Assembly (NCBI GenBank): GCA_947493145.1
Contig: CANLPZ010000002.1
Location: 457,364 to 521,363, forward strand
Length of the DNA: 64,000 bases
Direction of reading: 5' to 3'
Source of the DNA: an uncultured Paracoccaceae bacterium
GTDB taxonomy: Bacteria > Pseudomonadota > Alphaproteobacteria > Rhodobacterales > Rhodobacteraceae
A program made the position numbers and the translations under genes. Positions 37,406-46,573 of the stretch are shown one piece after another (the stretch's first letter is position 1; the number at the start of each line of letters is the position of its first letter). A model generated the notes under the pieces. It was not told where the DNA came from. It did not search any database and saw nothing but the letters and a program-made list of their open reading frames with translations.

Positions 37406-38614
37406 TTATTCTGCGGGTTTCGTTTCGCCAGTGGCATTGGCTGTTCTGCCTTTGCCAAACCTGCGCGCAATGCGTTGACCAAGTTCGACCAAACCACCCG
37501 GAAGGAAGATGATCACAGCCATGAACATCAGACCCAAGGTGAGGTGCCACCCCTTGCCGATGAACGGATAAATAATGGCAACGATGAAATCTTCTAAACC
37601 GTCTGGTAGGAATGCGAACCATTCATGCAACAGCGATGAGTTGATCTTTGAAAAGATGTTTTCAAAGTATTTGATCAAACCTGCGCCCAGAACTGGACCG
37701 ATTAGGGTTCCGATACCACCAAGAATGGTCATCAAAACCACTTCGCCTGAGGCTGTCCACTGCATGCGTTCGGCACCAACCTGAGGGTCCATCGCGGCCA
37801 TCAACCCGCCAGCAAGTCCAGCATACATTCCAGAGATAACGAAACACGCCAACATATATGGCCGTGTGTTTAGCCCCGTGTAGCTCATACGTTGTTGATT
37901 TGATTTCACGGCACGCAACATTAGGCCAAATGGTGATCGGAATACACGGATCGCGACATAAAAGGCGACCAGCATAATCACACCGCAGACATAGTACCCC
38001 CAGTTAAATGTCCATTCCCAACCGGCGACAGGCAATTTAAAGCTCGCGGTCATTTCCATGCCAAACAAGGATGGTTTTGGAATGTTGCCACCGTCTGACG
38101 CCCCCCCGCCAAGGAAGCTTGGCAAGACACGCGGGTCGTTCAAATTGGTTTGAAGCCCCGTTTCCCCACCCGTGATAGGTGTCAAAACAGATGCCGCAAG
38201 CGAAAACGCCATTTGTGCGAAGGCCAACGTAAGGATCGAGAAATAGATGCCCGAACGGCGCAGTGATATCCACCCAATCGCAAGCGAAATAAGACCAGCA
38301 ATGAACGTCGAGAAAATGATCGCGGGGATCACATTGATCGACAACAGTTTCAGCATCCACATCCCTGCGTATGACCCTGCGCCAAGAAACGCCGCGTGGC
38401 CAAAAGACAGGTACCCAGTTAACCCGAAAAGGATGTTAAACCCGATTGCGAAAATCCCGAAAATCACGAAGCGTTGCATCAAATCTGGGTAACCCGCGTT
38501 GAACTGCGCCATAGCGGAGCTTTCGGGGAAGGGGTTCAAGATAATTGGGGCAAGTGCCACCATAGCAGCCACAATAAGCAAGAGCCGCATGTCATTTTTG
38601 TTTAGTCCGAGCAT
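37406..38614 (-). CDS. HAAT-family ABC transporter permease (LivM type)
   Basis: 402 residues with about ten hydrophobic segments and the LivM-type core ([41 protein letters not shown]). The length exceeds the common 300-350 residues because of an internal hydrophilic insertion (about 165-205, [20 protein letters not shown]). It lies four bases after the LivH-type gene. It forms the membrane channel with that protein. Confidence 0.93.
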   Translation of the reverse strand: MLGLNKNDMRLLLIVAAMVALAPIILNPFPESSAMAQFNAGYPDLMQRFVIFGIFAIGFNILFGLTGYLSFGHAAFLGAGSYAGMWMLKLLSINVIPAIIFSTFIAGLISLAIGWISLRRSGIYFSILTLAFAQMAFSLAASVLTPITGGETGLQTNLNDPRVLPSFLGGGASDGGNIPKPSLFGMEMTASFKLPVAGWEWTFNWGYYVCGVIMLVAFYVAIRVFRSPFGLMLRAVKSNQQRMSYTGLNTRPYMLACFVISGMYAGLAGGLMAAMDPQVGAERMQWTASGEVVLMTILGGIGTLIGPVLGAGLIKYFENIFSKINSSLLHEWFAFLPDGLEDFIVAIIYPFIGKGWHLTLGLMFMAVIIFLPGGLVELGQRIARRFGKGRTANATGETKPAE

Positions 38615-38617
38615 TGA

Positions 38618-39649
38618 TTAGTCCTCCATCACGCCTTTGCGCCCCATCAAGCCGCGAGGGCGAGTGAGCAGGATGATGATTGCTGCAAGATAGATAACGA
38701 CTTGGTTGATACCAGGAAGGAGTTCGATCACTTGGCGCATGGACGCAAAGCTTTCTAAAATTCCCAACACGAACCCTGCGAGTACAGCACCGGGAAGCGA
38801 TCCCATGCCGCCGACAACAACCACAACAAACGAGATCACAAGGAAATCCATTCCCATATGATAGTTGGGGGAGTTAATGGGCGTGTACATGACACCAGCC
38901 AAACCTGCGACCGCAGCGGCGATGCCGAACATGATGGTAAACCGTCGGTCGATATTGATACCAAGCAACCCAACAGTTTCGCGGTCGGCCATACCAGCAC
39001 GAACAACCATCCCAAAGGTGGTGAATTGTAAGAACGCAAACACCGCAGCGATAAGGATCATCGCAAAACAGAAATATACGATCCGCCAATACGGATAGAT
39101 AATTGCGCCTGCTTCAAATCCGACAGCGGCGCCGAAATCAAAAGATCCAACAAAGGCTTCGGGCGCGGGCGCTGGGATTTGGTTGGCGCCAAAATAATAT
39201 TTGATAACTTCCTGCAACACGATCGCCAAACCAAAGGTCACAAGGATTTGGTCGGCGTGAGGGCGGTTGTAGAAATGTTTGATCAACCCGCGTTCCATGA
39301 TCACGCCGATGGCGATCATGATCGGAATGGCAAACAATATCGACAACGGAACGTTCCAGTCGATAATTGTGGCCCCAAGGTTTTCGCCGAACCAATCATA
39401 AACATAAGGAACTTCTACCTTTAGGGGTTTACCCAAAAAGTCGGTCCGTGTTTCATCGATAACTGTGCGGCTTAGCCCCAAAATTCGTGAAAGTGTGACA
39501 GTACAAAAAGCGCCGAGCATAAACAGTGCACCGTGGGCAAAGTTAACAACGCCTAATGTGCCAAAAATCAAGGTCAGGCCCAAAGCAATCAGCGCATAAG
39601 CACTGCCTTTGTCCAGCCCGTTCAGGATTTGCAGGATGATCTGGTCCAT
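38618..39649 (-). CDS. HAAT-family ABC transporter permease (LivH type)
   Basis: 343 residues with the LivH-type start QILNGLDKGSAYALIALGLT and GVVNFAHGALFMLGAF, and about eight membrane segments. A hydrophilic segment (about 60-85, with a Lys/Glu-rich stretch) lengthens it compared with the usual 290-300 residues. It is the second gene of the operon, after the binding protein and an intervening stem-loop. Confidence 0.93.
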   Translation of the reverse strand: MDQIILQILNGLDKGSAYALIALGLTLIFGTLGVVNFAHGALFMLGAFCTVTLSRILGLSRTVIDETRTDFLGKPLKVEVPYVYDWFGENLGATIIDWNVPLSILFAIPIMIAIGVIMERGLIKHFYNRPHADQILVTFGLAIVLQEVIKYYFGANQIPAPAPEAFVGSFDFGAAVGFEAGAIIYPYWRIVYFCFAMILIAAVFAFLQFTTFGMVVRAGMADRETVGLLGINIDRRFTIMFGIAAAVAGLAGVMYTPINSPNYHMGMDFLVISFVVVVVGGMGSLPGAVLAGFVLGILESFASMRQVIELLPGINQVVIYLAAIIILLTRPRGLMGRKGVMED

Positions 39650-39692
39650 TTCGGTCCCCGTGATCGAAGTGAGTATTTTATGGTGTTAGGTC

Positions 39693-39725
39693 CTTGCGCC
39701 CTCGGACTGAGGGCGAGGGCGCAAG
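39693..39725 (-). other. Intercistronic stem-loop between binding-protein and LivH-type genes
   Basis: A perfect 12-base-pair stem, CTTGCGCCCTCG/CGAGGGCGCAAG with a nine-base loop, starts ten bases after the binding-protein stop. There is no long uridine tract on the coding strand. Its position is typical of elements that keep binding-protein mRNA above permease mRNA. Confidence 0.7.
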
Positions 39726-39735
39726 GGAGGTTTGG

Positions 39736-41091
39736 TTAAGCGCCTGCGTTACAAGAACCCAAGTCGCCACCAAAGATGGACGCGTCGTATGACACCTGTT
39801 CCGCAGGTGTGATATCCACGATTTCAAGAAGGTCGAATTCGTTTTCTGGGTTTTCTTTACCCTTCACGACTAGCACGTCTTTGAAACATTGGTGATCTTC
39901 GGCGCGGTACAATGTTTTACCATTGCCCAAACCATCGAATTCAAAGCCTTCCAACGCTTCTGCAACCGCACATGGGTTGAACGATCCAGCACGCTGCACA
40001 GCATCCGCATAAAGCAATGTCTGACAGTATGTTGTGTGTGCCGCCTGTGACGGTGGGAAGCCGTATTTTTGACCAAAGGATTGAACGAACGCATTGGTGC
40101 CCGCGTATTTCGCGCCACCAACGTTTTCCAACGACCAGTGCCAGTTGGTTGATCCAAAGATACCAGCAACGTTTTTACCTGCACCTTTCGCCATAAGACG
40201 AGAGTACAGCGGAACAACGATTTCGAAGTTCTTTCCGTTTGCTTCGGCAGCGCGCAGACCAAATTGAACCGCAGATGTCAGCGAGTTCACCATGTTACCG
40301 CCGTAGTGGTTTAGAACCAAAACGTCAGCGCCAGAGTTTAGAACCGGTGCGACATAAGACGAGAAGTCGGTTTGCGCCAAAGGTGTTTTAACAGCCGCAA
40401 CTGTTTCCCAACCCATTGCTTCGGTTGATGTCCGAACGGCTTCTTCGGTTGTGTAACCCCAGTTGTAGTCCGCAGTTAGGTGATAGGCTTTGCGGTCTTT
40501 ACCATAGCGATCTGCCAAGATTGGCGCCAACGCAGCACCCGACATGTAAGAGTTAAAGAAGTGACGGAAACCGTTCGCTTTCTTGTCCTTACCTGTTGTG
40601 TCATTTGAGTGGGTCAGGCCCGCCATAAAGATGATGCCAGCCTCTTGGCACAGCGCCTGCACAGCCACAGCTACACCAGATGACGATCCACCTGTGATCA
40701 TCACAGCACCGTCTTTTTCGATCATTGACCGTGCAGAGGCACGCGCCGCGTCGGGTTTGGTTTGCGTGTCACCAGTGACGTATTCAACTTTCTTACCCAA
40801 GATGCCAGTTCCGTCCAGCGCCTTTGATGAGAACGTTGACAGCATACCACCGTCGCCGCCGCCGTTTAGGTGTTCTACCGCCAACTCATACGCACGAAGC
40901 TCGTCCGCACCTTCGTCTGCGTACGGACCAGTTTGTGGCACGTTAAAGCCCAGCGTTACACTGGAACCTGTTGGTTCGTTCGTGAATGCCGCAGCTGAGG
41001 AAGCAGTGAAAATTGTTGGGACAGCCAAGCCGGCACCGGCCAGTGTACCTGTTTTGAGCACGCCACGGCGTGTCATATTTGTTTTGGACAT
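39736..41091 (-). CDS. HAAT-family ABC transporter substrate-binding protein with Tat signal
   Basis: 451 residues. The N-terminus MSKTNMTRRGVLKTGTLAGA carries a twin-arginine motif followed by a hydrophobic stretch and an AAAF cleavage region, so export is probably by the Tat system. The mature part is of the Peripla_BP_6 type (LivJ/urea/amide family). It is the first gene of the transporter operon and so the most abundant product is expected here. The substrate is unknown; the adjacent acs gene hints at an acid or amide feeding acetate metabolism, which is inference. Confidence 0.92.
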   Translation of the reverse strand: MSKTNMTRRGVLKTGTLAGAGLAVPTIFTASSAAAFTNEPTGSSVTLGFNVPQTGPYADEGADELRAYELAVEHLNGGGDGGMLSTFSSKALDGTGILGKKVEYVTGDTQTKPDAARASARSMIEKDGAVMITGGSSSGVAVAVQALCQEAGIIFMAGLTHSNDTTGKDKKANGFRHFFNSYMSGAALAPILADRYGKDRKAYHLTADYNWGYTTEEAVRTSTEAMGWETVAAVKTPLAQTDFSSYVAPVLNSGADVLVLNHYGGNMVNSLTSAVQFGLRAAEANGKNFEIVVPLYSRLMAKGAGKNVAGIFGSTNWHWSLENVGGAKYAGTNAFVQSFGQKYGFPPSQAAHTTYCQTLLYADAVQRAGSFNPCAVAEALEGFEFDGLGNGKTLYRAEDHQCFKDVLVVKGKENPENEFDLLEIVDITPAEQVSYDASIFGGDLGSCNAGA

Positions 41092-41311
41092 AAAATCCTC
41101 CCTTAAGGTTTTATTGTGGCCGTCGCCTCCTCTGCGCAGACCACCTGCATTTTACAATGCGCCTTTAGTATCGGTGAGGATGTGAAAAAAAATCAATAAG
41201 TGCATTGAATTAAAGAATAATTTTGTAAATAATTGAAAATGTTGTGTGGGCAGTTTGTAAATAAGTTTTCTCGCATTCGCAGAAAGTACTTGATTTAATA
41301 GGGAATCTTCC

Positions 41312-42628
41312 ATGGCACGGAACGCGCTGAGTGGCTCCAGAATTCGCGAAAGACGCATGTCGTTAAAGATCCGGCAAGCTGATTTGGCGCGATCCGTCGG
41401 CATTTCCGCGTCCTACCTGAACTTGATCGAACACAATCGCCGCAGAATCGCCGGTAAGCTGTTGTTGGATATTGCACAGGAACTACAGGTTGATGCGTCG
41501 CAATTGTCCGAAGGAACGGAGGCGGTTTTGTTAGAGCAATTGTCGGACGTCGCGGACGCCCAATTGTCGACAACCGTTGACCCCGAACTTGACCGCGCAG
41601 AAGAGTTCGCCGGACGATTTCCAGGCTGGGCGCAGCGGTTGGTCGCGCAAAAGCAAAAAATCGAAGCGTTAGAGCGGACAGTCGAGACATTGACGGATCG
41701 ATTGACCCACGATCCGTTCTTGTCGACGTCGCTGCACGAAGTTTTGTCGGCGGTTACCGCGATCCGTTCGACATCGTCCATTTTGTTGGAAGGTGAAGAG
41801 CTGGACCCAAAATGGCAAGCGCGCTTTCACAGCAATATTTTCGAAGACAGTCAGCGGCTCGCCCAAACGTCGCAAGAACTTGTACAGTACCTCGATGATG
41901 GGGCAGACGATCAATCCAATAACATGACCGCCCACGAGGAATTGGATGCTTTTCTAGCGGAGAACAAGTTTCATTTCGCGGATATCGAACACGGAAAAGA
42001 GATCGAAACCGTGATTGCGGGACAAACCTCTTTGGTGTCCGAAACCTCGATCGACATGGCAGGAGCGTTTCTGCGCCAATACCAAGAAGATGTCGCATCA
42101 TTGCCGTTGGACCAATTTTTGGCCGCGGCGCAGGAGGTGGATTTTGATCCGGTTGTCTTGGCACGCGTCCTGTCGGCGCCGCTGCCAACGGTTTTTCGTA
42201 GGTTGGCATTTTTACCGCCGGATATGGATGTTCCAAAATTCGGGTTGGCCGTTTGCGATGCGTCTGGGACGTTGAAGTTGCGAAAACCTGTTGGCGCATT
42301 TACGGTCCCACGATTTGGCGCAGCTTGCCCTTTGTGGCCCTTGTTCCAAGCGATCATGACACCGCATGTCCCTTTGAAATCAACGATAGCGTTGCCAACG
42401 GACATGAATTCATCTTTCCACACATACGCATTTGGCGACGCGACGATCGCAACGGGTTACGACGCGCCACGTCAGATAAACGCGTATATGCTGTTGCGCG
42501 AAACGGATACAATTATGGATCGGCAAGCGGCGCAAAGCGTTGGGATCAGCTGTCGCATTTGTCCAAAGGGGGATTGCACAGCGCGACGTGAACCTTCGAT
42601 TTTGCTCAATACTTTTGACATAGTGTGA
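41312..42628 (+). CDS. XRE-family short-chain fatty acyl transcriptional regulator (RamB/PccR/ScfR type)
   Basis: 438 residues. The N-terminal XRE helix-turn-helix (about 10-65, IRQADLARSVGISASYLNLIEHNRRRIAGKLL) is followed by a long effector region. The C-terminus carries the Cys cluster SCRICPKGDC of the ScfR/DUF2083 family, which may bind metal. Relatives such as RamB and PccR control acetate or propionate assimilation genes. It is divergent from the transporter operon that leads into acs, with a 220-base gap, so control of that operon is plausible. Confidence 0.9.
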   Translation: MARNALSGSRIRERRMSLKIRQADLARSVGISASYLNLIEHNRRRIAGKLLLDIAQELQVDASQLSEGTEAVLLEQLSDVADAQLSTTVDPELDRAEEFAGRFPGWAQRLVAQKQKIEALERTVETLTDRLTHDPFLSTSLHEVLSAVTAIRSTSSILLEGEELDPKWQARFHSNIFEDSQRLAQTSQELVQYLDDGADDQSNNMTAHEELDAFLAENKFHFADIEHGKEIETVIAGQTSLVSETSIDMAGAFLRQYQEDVASLPLDQFLAAAQEVDFDPVVLARVLSAPLPTVFRRLAFLPPDMDVPKFGLAVCDASGTLKLRKPVGAFTVPRFGAACPLWPLFQAIMTPHVPLKSTIALPTDMNSSFHTYAFGDATIATGYDAPRQINAYMLLRETDTIMDRQAAQSVGISCRICPKGDCTARREPSILLNTFDIV

Positions 42629-42699
42629 TCTGCACGTAATACTCCACGCACTGCGACAGATTGGGAGAGCTGTCGCGGGTTTTTGGGAGGAGTCAGGCG

Positions 42700-43068
42700 A
42701 TGGGGAAATCGGTCCTGTTAATCGAGGATGAACCGAACATCATCGAGGCTATCGGATTTATTTTGTCGCGCGATGGGTGGACAGTCGCATCGCACACCGA
42801 CGGAGCGACCGCAGTCGATGCTGTGCGAAAAACTGTGCCAGACGTTGTTATATTGGATGTCATGTTACCGAACCGAAGTGGGTACGATATTCTAAAGGAC
42901 TTACGTAACGACGAAAGATTGACCAATTTACCCATCATGATGTTGACAGCGCGCGGACAGACGAAAGACCGCGAAATGGCCCAAGAAGCAGGCGCATCCT
43001 GTTTTATGACCAAACCGTTTTCGAACAAGGATGTCCTGTCAACGCTTCGTGAATTGGCCGGTGGTTAA
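42700..43068 (+). CDS. Stand-alone response regulator receiver protein
   Basis: 122 residues from the ATG at 42700, preceded by GGGAGGAG; an upstream reading adds 13 residues. It is a single receiver domain with acidic pocket IEDEPNI, phospho-acceptor Asp in VVILDVMLPNRSGYD, Thr in MLTARG and Lys in FMTKPF. No output domain is present, so it may act by protein-protein contact or as a phosphate sink. It directly precedes a small membrane protein and the symporter-kinase, which is its likely partner. Confidence 0.93.
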   Translation: MGKSVLLIEDEPNIIEAIGFILSRDGWTVASHTDGATAVDAVRKTVPDVVILDVMLPNRSGYDILKDLRNDERLTNLPIMMLTARGQTKDREMAQEAGASCFMTKPFSNKDVLSTLRELAGG

Positions 43069-43071
43069 CCG

Positions 43072-43338
43072 GTGGATGACGACCCCAAACTGCCACCCGT
43101 CTTTTTAGAACGCGCGTCCTATCGGCGCAGACGGTTGCGCGATGCGGCGCGTTTGTGGCCCGTATTCGGTGTGATTTTGATTTTGTTTCCGTTGCTTTGG
43201 GGGCAATCGGGTGAAAATGCTCGGACGACCTCTGGGGCGTTGGCCTATATTTTTGGCGTGTGGGGGGTGCTCATTTGTGGCGCGTTGATTTTGGCACGTG
43301 TTCTTGCAAGGCCTGAAAAAGAAGAACGCGATCAATGA
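43072..43338 (+). CDS. Small two-helix membrane protein preceding the symporter-kinase
   Basis: 88 residues starting at a GTG three bases after the receiver stop. Two hydrophobic segments (about 29-46 and 58-77) with Arg-rich flanks (ASYRRRRLRDAARLW) indicate a cytoplasmic N-terminus. It overlaps the start of the symporter-kinase by four bases. Small membrane partners are known beside many sodium/solute symporters (DUF4212 and DUF485 types); I cannot assign it to either with certainty. The position suggests that it is an accessory subunit of the symporter domain. Confidence 0.8.
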   Translation: MDDDPKLPPVFLERASYRRRRLRDAARLWPVFGVILILFPLLWGQSGENARTTSGALAYIFGVWGVLICGALILARVLARPEKEERDQ

Positions 43339-46019
43339 CATTGGGATTCAATATCCTTGTTGCGACGGCTTTGGCCTATGTCGCATTTTTGTTTTTTGTG
43401 GCGTTCGTTGCCGAAAGACGCGCCGCTGATGGTCAAAGCAGATGGTTGCGATCCCCTTATATTTATACCTTGTCGCTGTCTGTCTATTGTACCGCTTGGA
43501 CGTTTTATGGCGCGGTTGGATATGCGGCACGATCTGGCTTGGAATATGTGACCATCTACCTTGGCCCGACGATTGTTATCATCGGATGGTGGTGGGTGTT
43601 GCGCAAACTCGTACGGATTGGGCGCGCTCAAAGGGTGACATCCATCGCAGATTTGATTTCCTCGCGCTTTGGCAAATCAAATACGTTGGGTGTGCTTGTA
43701 ACACTTTTGGCCGTCATCGGAACAACGCCCTATATTGCGCTTCAACTCCAATCGGTGACTTTATCCTTTGCTGCGTTTGCAAGCGTGGGGGATGGCACAG
43801 CTGAGGTGGATCTGAATTCAACAGCATTGTGGGTCGCGGCGGGATTGGCGTTGTTCACGATTGTTTTTGGCACCCGAAACTTGGATGCCAACGAACGCCA
43901 CCACGGGGTGGTTATGGCCATTGCTGTCGAAGCGGTTGTCAAACTTTTTGCGTTGGTCGCCGTTGGCATTTTTGTTGTCTGGGGCGTTGCGGGGGGAATT
44001 TCAGAAACGGTCGCAGCGATTGACCAATCGAAAATCGCGGCGTGGCAGGTCCCCACCAGCAAATGGATTGGTTTGACCTTTTTGTCGGCGGCTGCGTTTT
44101 TGTGCCTTCCGCGGATGTTCCAAGTTTTGGTGGTAGAAAATGCGGATGAAGCCCATGTTAGCACCGCCAGTTGGGCCTTTCCACTATATCTGTTGCTGAT
44201 CAGCCTTTTTGTTGTGCCGATCGCCGCAATCGGTTTGTCCATTATGCCGGCAGGATCAAATCCCGATTTGTTCGTTTTGACGATTCCGCTGTCACAAGGG
44301 CAAAACAGTTTGGCGGTTCTGTCCTTTTTAGGGGGGTTTTCATCGGCGACATCCATGGTGATTGTGGCGGCGATTGCTTTATCGACAATGGTGTCAAACC
44401 ACATTGTCATGCCGATCTGGTTGTCGTCCCAAGGCTCAAGTGCCGTTGTATCTGGCGATGTTCGATATGTGTTGATCATCGCGCGCCGCGTTTCGATCGG
44501 TGCGGTGCTTTTGCTGGGGTATTTGTATTATCGATTGTCAGGTGGCGGATCGGCATTGGCCGCAATTGGTTTGATCTCTTTTACCGGTGTGGTCCAAGTA
44601 TTGCCCGCGCTGATGGGCGGGGTATTTTGGCGCGGGGCAACACGGGTTGGGGCAATTTCTGGCCTTGTCGTCGGCTTTGCGGTTTGGGCATACACGCTGT
44701 TTTTGCCGAGCTTTGGCGCGTCTGCGGGGTTCGGGCCTGATTTGATGGCAAACGGATTGTTGGGTTGGTCATGGTTGCGACCCCAAGCCTTAATGAGCAT
44801 TTCGGGGCTCGATCCTGTCATCCATGCGCTGTTGTGGTCGATGATCCTGAACACTGTTGCCTTCATTGTCGGATCGATATCAAGCTTTCCGACGCCGACG
44901 GAACGATTGCAGGGCGCTCAGTTTGTGAACGTCTTTGATCATTCAACGCGGGCAGGCGGCTTTACCGGTGGCGCACCAGAGGCTGAGGATCTGTTGGTCA
45001 TGTCACAGCGTATTTTGGGTGGCCGCGATGCGCAAAACTTTTTCCACGCAGCAGCCAGAAAACAAGGCAAAGACGGGTACCTGCCAGAGATTACGCCTGA
45101 TTTTTTGTTCAGTTTGGAACGGCAATTGGGCGGCTCAGTCGGGGCGGCCACAGCGCATGCGATGATTGGACAGATCGTTGGCGGCAATGCTGTGTCGGTG
45201 CATGACCTGATGGCAGTGGCAGATGAAACCGCACAAATGATGGAATATTCCAGCCGGTTAGAGGCGCAATCGGTCGAGCTGACCCGCACCGCGAGCCAAC
45301 TGCGCGATGCGAACGAAAAGCTAACGGCGTTATCCGTGCAAAAGGACGCGTTTCTGAGTCAGATTTCCCATGAACTGCGCACGCCGATGACGTCCATACG
45401 CGCGTTTTCAGAAATTTTACGTGAAACCGACTTGTCGACGGATGAAAAAGAAAAATACACAGGCATTATTCATGCCGAAGCGCAGCGTTTGACGCGCTTG
45501 CTGGACGATCTTTTGGACCTTGGCGTTTTGGAAAACGGCAAAGTTAATTTGAACGTTCAATCGGCGAATTTAGAAAACGTTTTAGATCACGCTTTGTCCG
45601 CAGCGGGTGCTGATCGTGATGTTTTGATCATAAAACGGAACCGGACAAAGGAAGATTTCCCGTTCGTAACGGACATTGATCGGTTGTCGCAGGTCATCAT
45701 CAATATCGTGTCGAACACTGTGAAATATTGTGATGCGGACCGACCTGAATTGCGGATCGCGGTCCACCATATGGGGCAATCTGTTTCGATTGACTTCATC
45801 GATAACGGGACCGGCATCCCGAAAACCCAACAGGATGTAATCTTTGAAAAGTTTTCGCGCTTATCAGACCATAAATCCGCAGGCAGTGCAGGGCTTGGAC
45901 TTGCGATTTGTCGCGAAATTATGCTCAAACTCGGGGGGACAATTAGATATTTACCGGGCCAAGGTGGTGCCGCTTTCAGGCTGGTTCTACCAATCGAACA
46001 TGCGCTTGTCGCACAATAA
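43335..46019 (+). CDS. Sodium/solute symporter-histidine kinase fusion (CbrA/CrbS type)
   Basis: 894 residues. The N-terminal two-thirds form an SSS-family transporter domain with about 13 membrane segments (residues about 5-510), including TSIADLISSRFGKS and MFQVLVVENADEAHVSTASW. A linker helix leads to HisKA with His679 in SQISHELRTPMTS and a HATPase_c with NIVSNTVKYC, DNGTGIPKT and GLGLAICRE. Kinases of this build (CrbS, MctS, CbrA) sense or import small carboxylates and amino acids, and CrbS controls acs. Here acs lies 7.5 kb away and a receiver is immediately upstream, so an acetate-sensing role is plausible. Confidence 0.92.
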   Translation: MTLGFNILVATALAYVAFLFFVAFVAERRAADGQSRWLRSPYIYTLSLSVYCTAWTFYGAVGYAARSGLEYVTIYLGPTIVIIGWWWVLRKLVRIGRAQRVTSIADLISSRFGKSNTLGVLVTLLAVIGTTPYIALQLQSVTLSFAAFASVGDGTAEVDLNSTALWVAAGLALFTIVFGTRNLDANERHHGVVMAIAVEAVVKLFALVAVGIFVVWGVAGGISETVAAIDQSKIAAWQVPTSKWIGLTFLSAAAFLCLPRMFQVLVVENADEAHVSTASWAFPLYLLLISLFVVPIAAIGLSIMPAGSNPDLFVLTIPLSQGQNSLAVLSFLGGFSSATSMVIVAAIALSTMVSNHIVMPIWLSSQGSSAVVSGDVRYVLIIARRVSIGAVLLLGYLYYRLSGGGSALAAIGLISFTGVVQVLPALMGGVFWRGATRVGAISGLVVGFAVWAYTLFLPSFGASAGFGPDLMANGLLGWSWLRPQALMSISGLDPVIHALLWSMILNTVAFIVGSISSFPTPTERLQGAQFVNVFDHSTRAGGFTGGAPEAEDLLVMSQRILGGRDAQNFFHAAARKQGKDGYLPEITPDFLFSLERQLGGSVGAATAHAMIGQIVGGNAVSVHDLMAVADETAQMMEYSSRLEAQSVELTRTASQLRDANEKLTALSVQKDAFLSQISHELRTPMTSIRAFSEILRETDLSTDEKEKYTGIIHAEAQRLTRLLDDLLDLGVLENGKVNLNVQSANLENVLDHALSAAGADRDVLIIKRNRTKEDFPFVTDIDRLSQVIINIVSNTVKYCDADRPELRIAVHHMGQSVSIDFIDNGTGIPKTQQDVIFEKFSRLSDHKSAGSAGLGLAICREIMLKLGGTIRYLPGQGGAAFRLVLPIEHALVAQ

Positions 46020-46020
46020 A

Positions 46021-46452
46021 TTAACCGTTTGCCATGGCATCCAATTGACCGCGTAGGTGATCCAATTGGTACCCCGCTTTGGTCGTCGACGCGATGATTT
46101 CGTCGGTCGATAAAACGCCCGCTTGTCCAAGCGACCAAACAATCGAACACCGGTTGCCCGACGCGCAATATGCAAACACGGGGCCGTTTGCGTTTTTCAA
46201 AATATCGGCTTGGGCCTGCACCAAATCCATGGTCAATGAACCGTGGACAACGGGGAGCTCATGGAATGTCATCCCTTCGGCCTCGACCAATTCTTTGATC
46301 ACAGCCGCGTGGTGCGATGGTGGAATTTCTGCATCCGGACGGTTGCAAATCACGGCATGAAAGCCCGCAGATTTTAACGATGCAACGTCGCTGGGGTCGA
46401 TTTGTGGCGATACGGCGTAGTCGGGTGTGATGTAACGAATATCCATGCGCAT
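46021..46452 (-). CDS. DUF442/TIGR01244 family phosphatase-like or sulfurtransferase-like protein
   Basis: 143 residues with the family start DIRYITPDYAVSPQIDPSD and the active-site loop YCASGNRCS, a Cys-X4-Arg phosphatase-type loop. Relatives are fused to persulfide-dioxygenase-like beta-lactamase-fold domains (Blh) in sulfide metabolism; here the domain stands alone. It is convergent with the symporter-kinase, two bases apart. The precise substrate is unknown. Confidence 0.85.
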   Translation of the reverse strand: MRMDIRYITPDYAVSPQIDPSDVASLKSAGFHAVICNRPDAEIPPSHHAAVIKELVEAEGMTFHELPVVHGSLTMDLVQAQADILKNANGPVFAYCASGNRCSIVWSLGQAGVLSTDEIIASTTKAGYQLDHLRGQLDAMANG

Positions 46453-46573
46453 CTTTTATTAAACCGGTGGCCTGTTGGCTAGTTGTTTTGAAAATATCTC
46501 AGCCCTGAGAAAAATTTAGACACAGACGCTGGTTCTGTTAACGTATTGGCCAAAGGACTAAGTGGGATACGTC

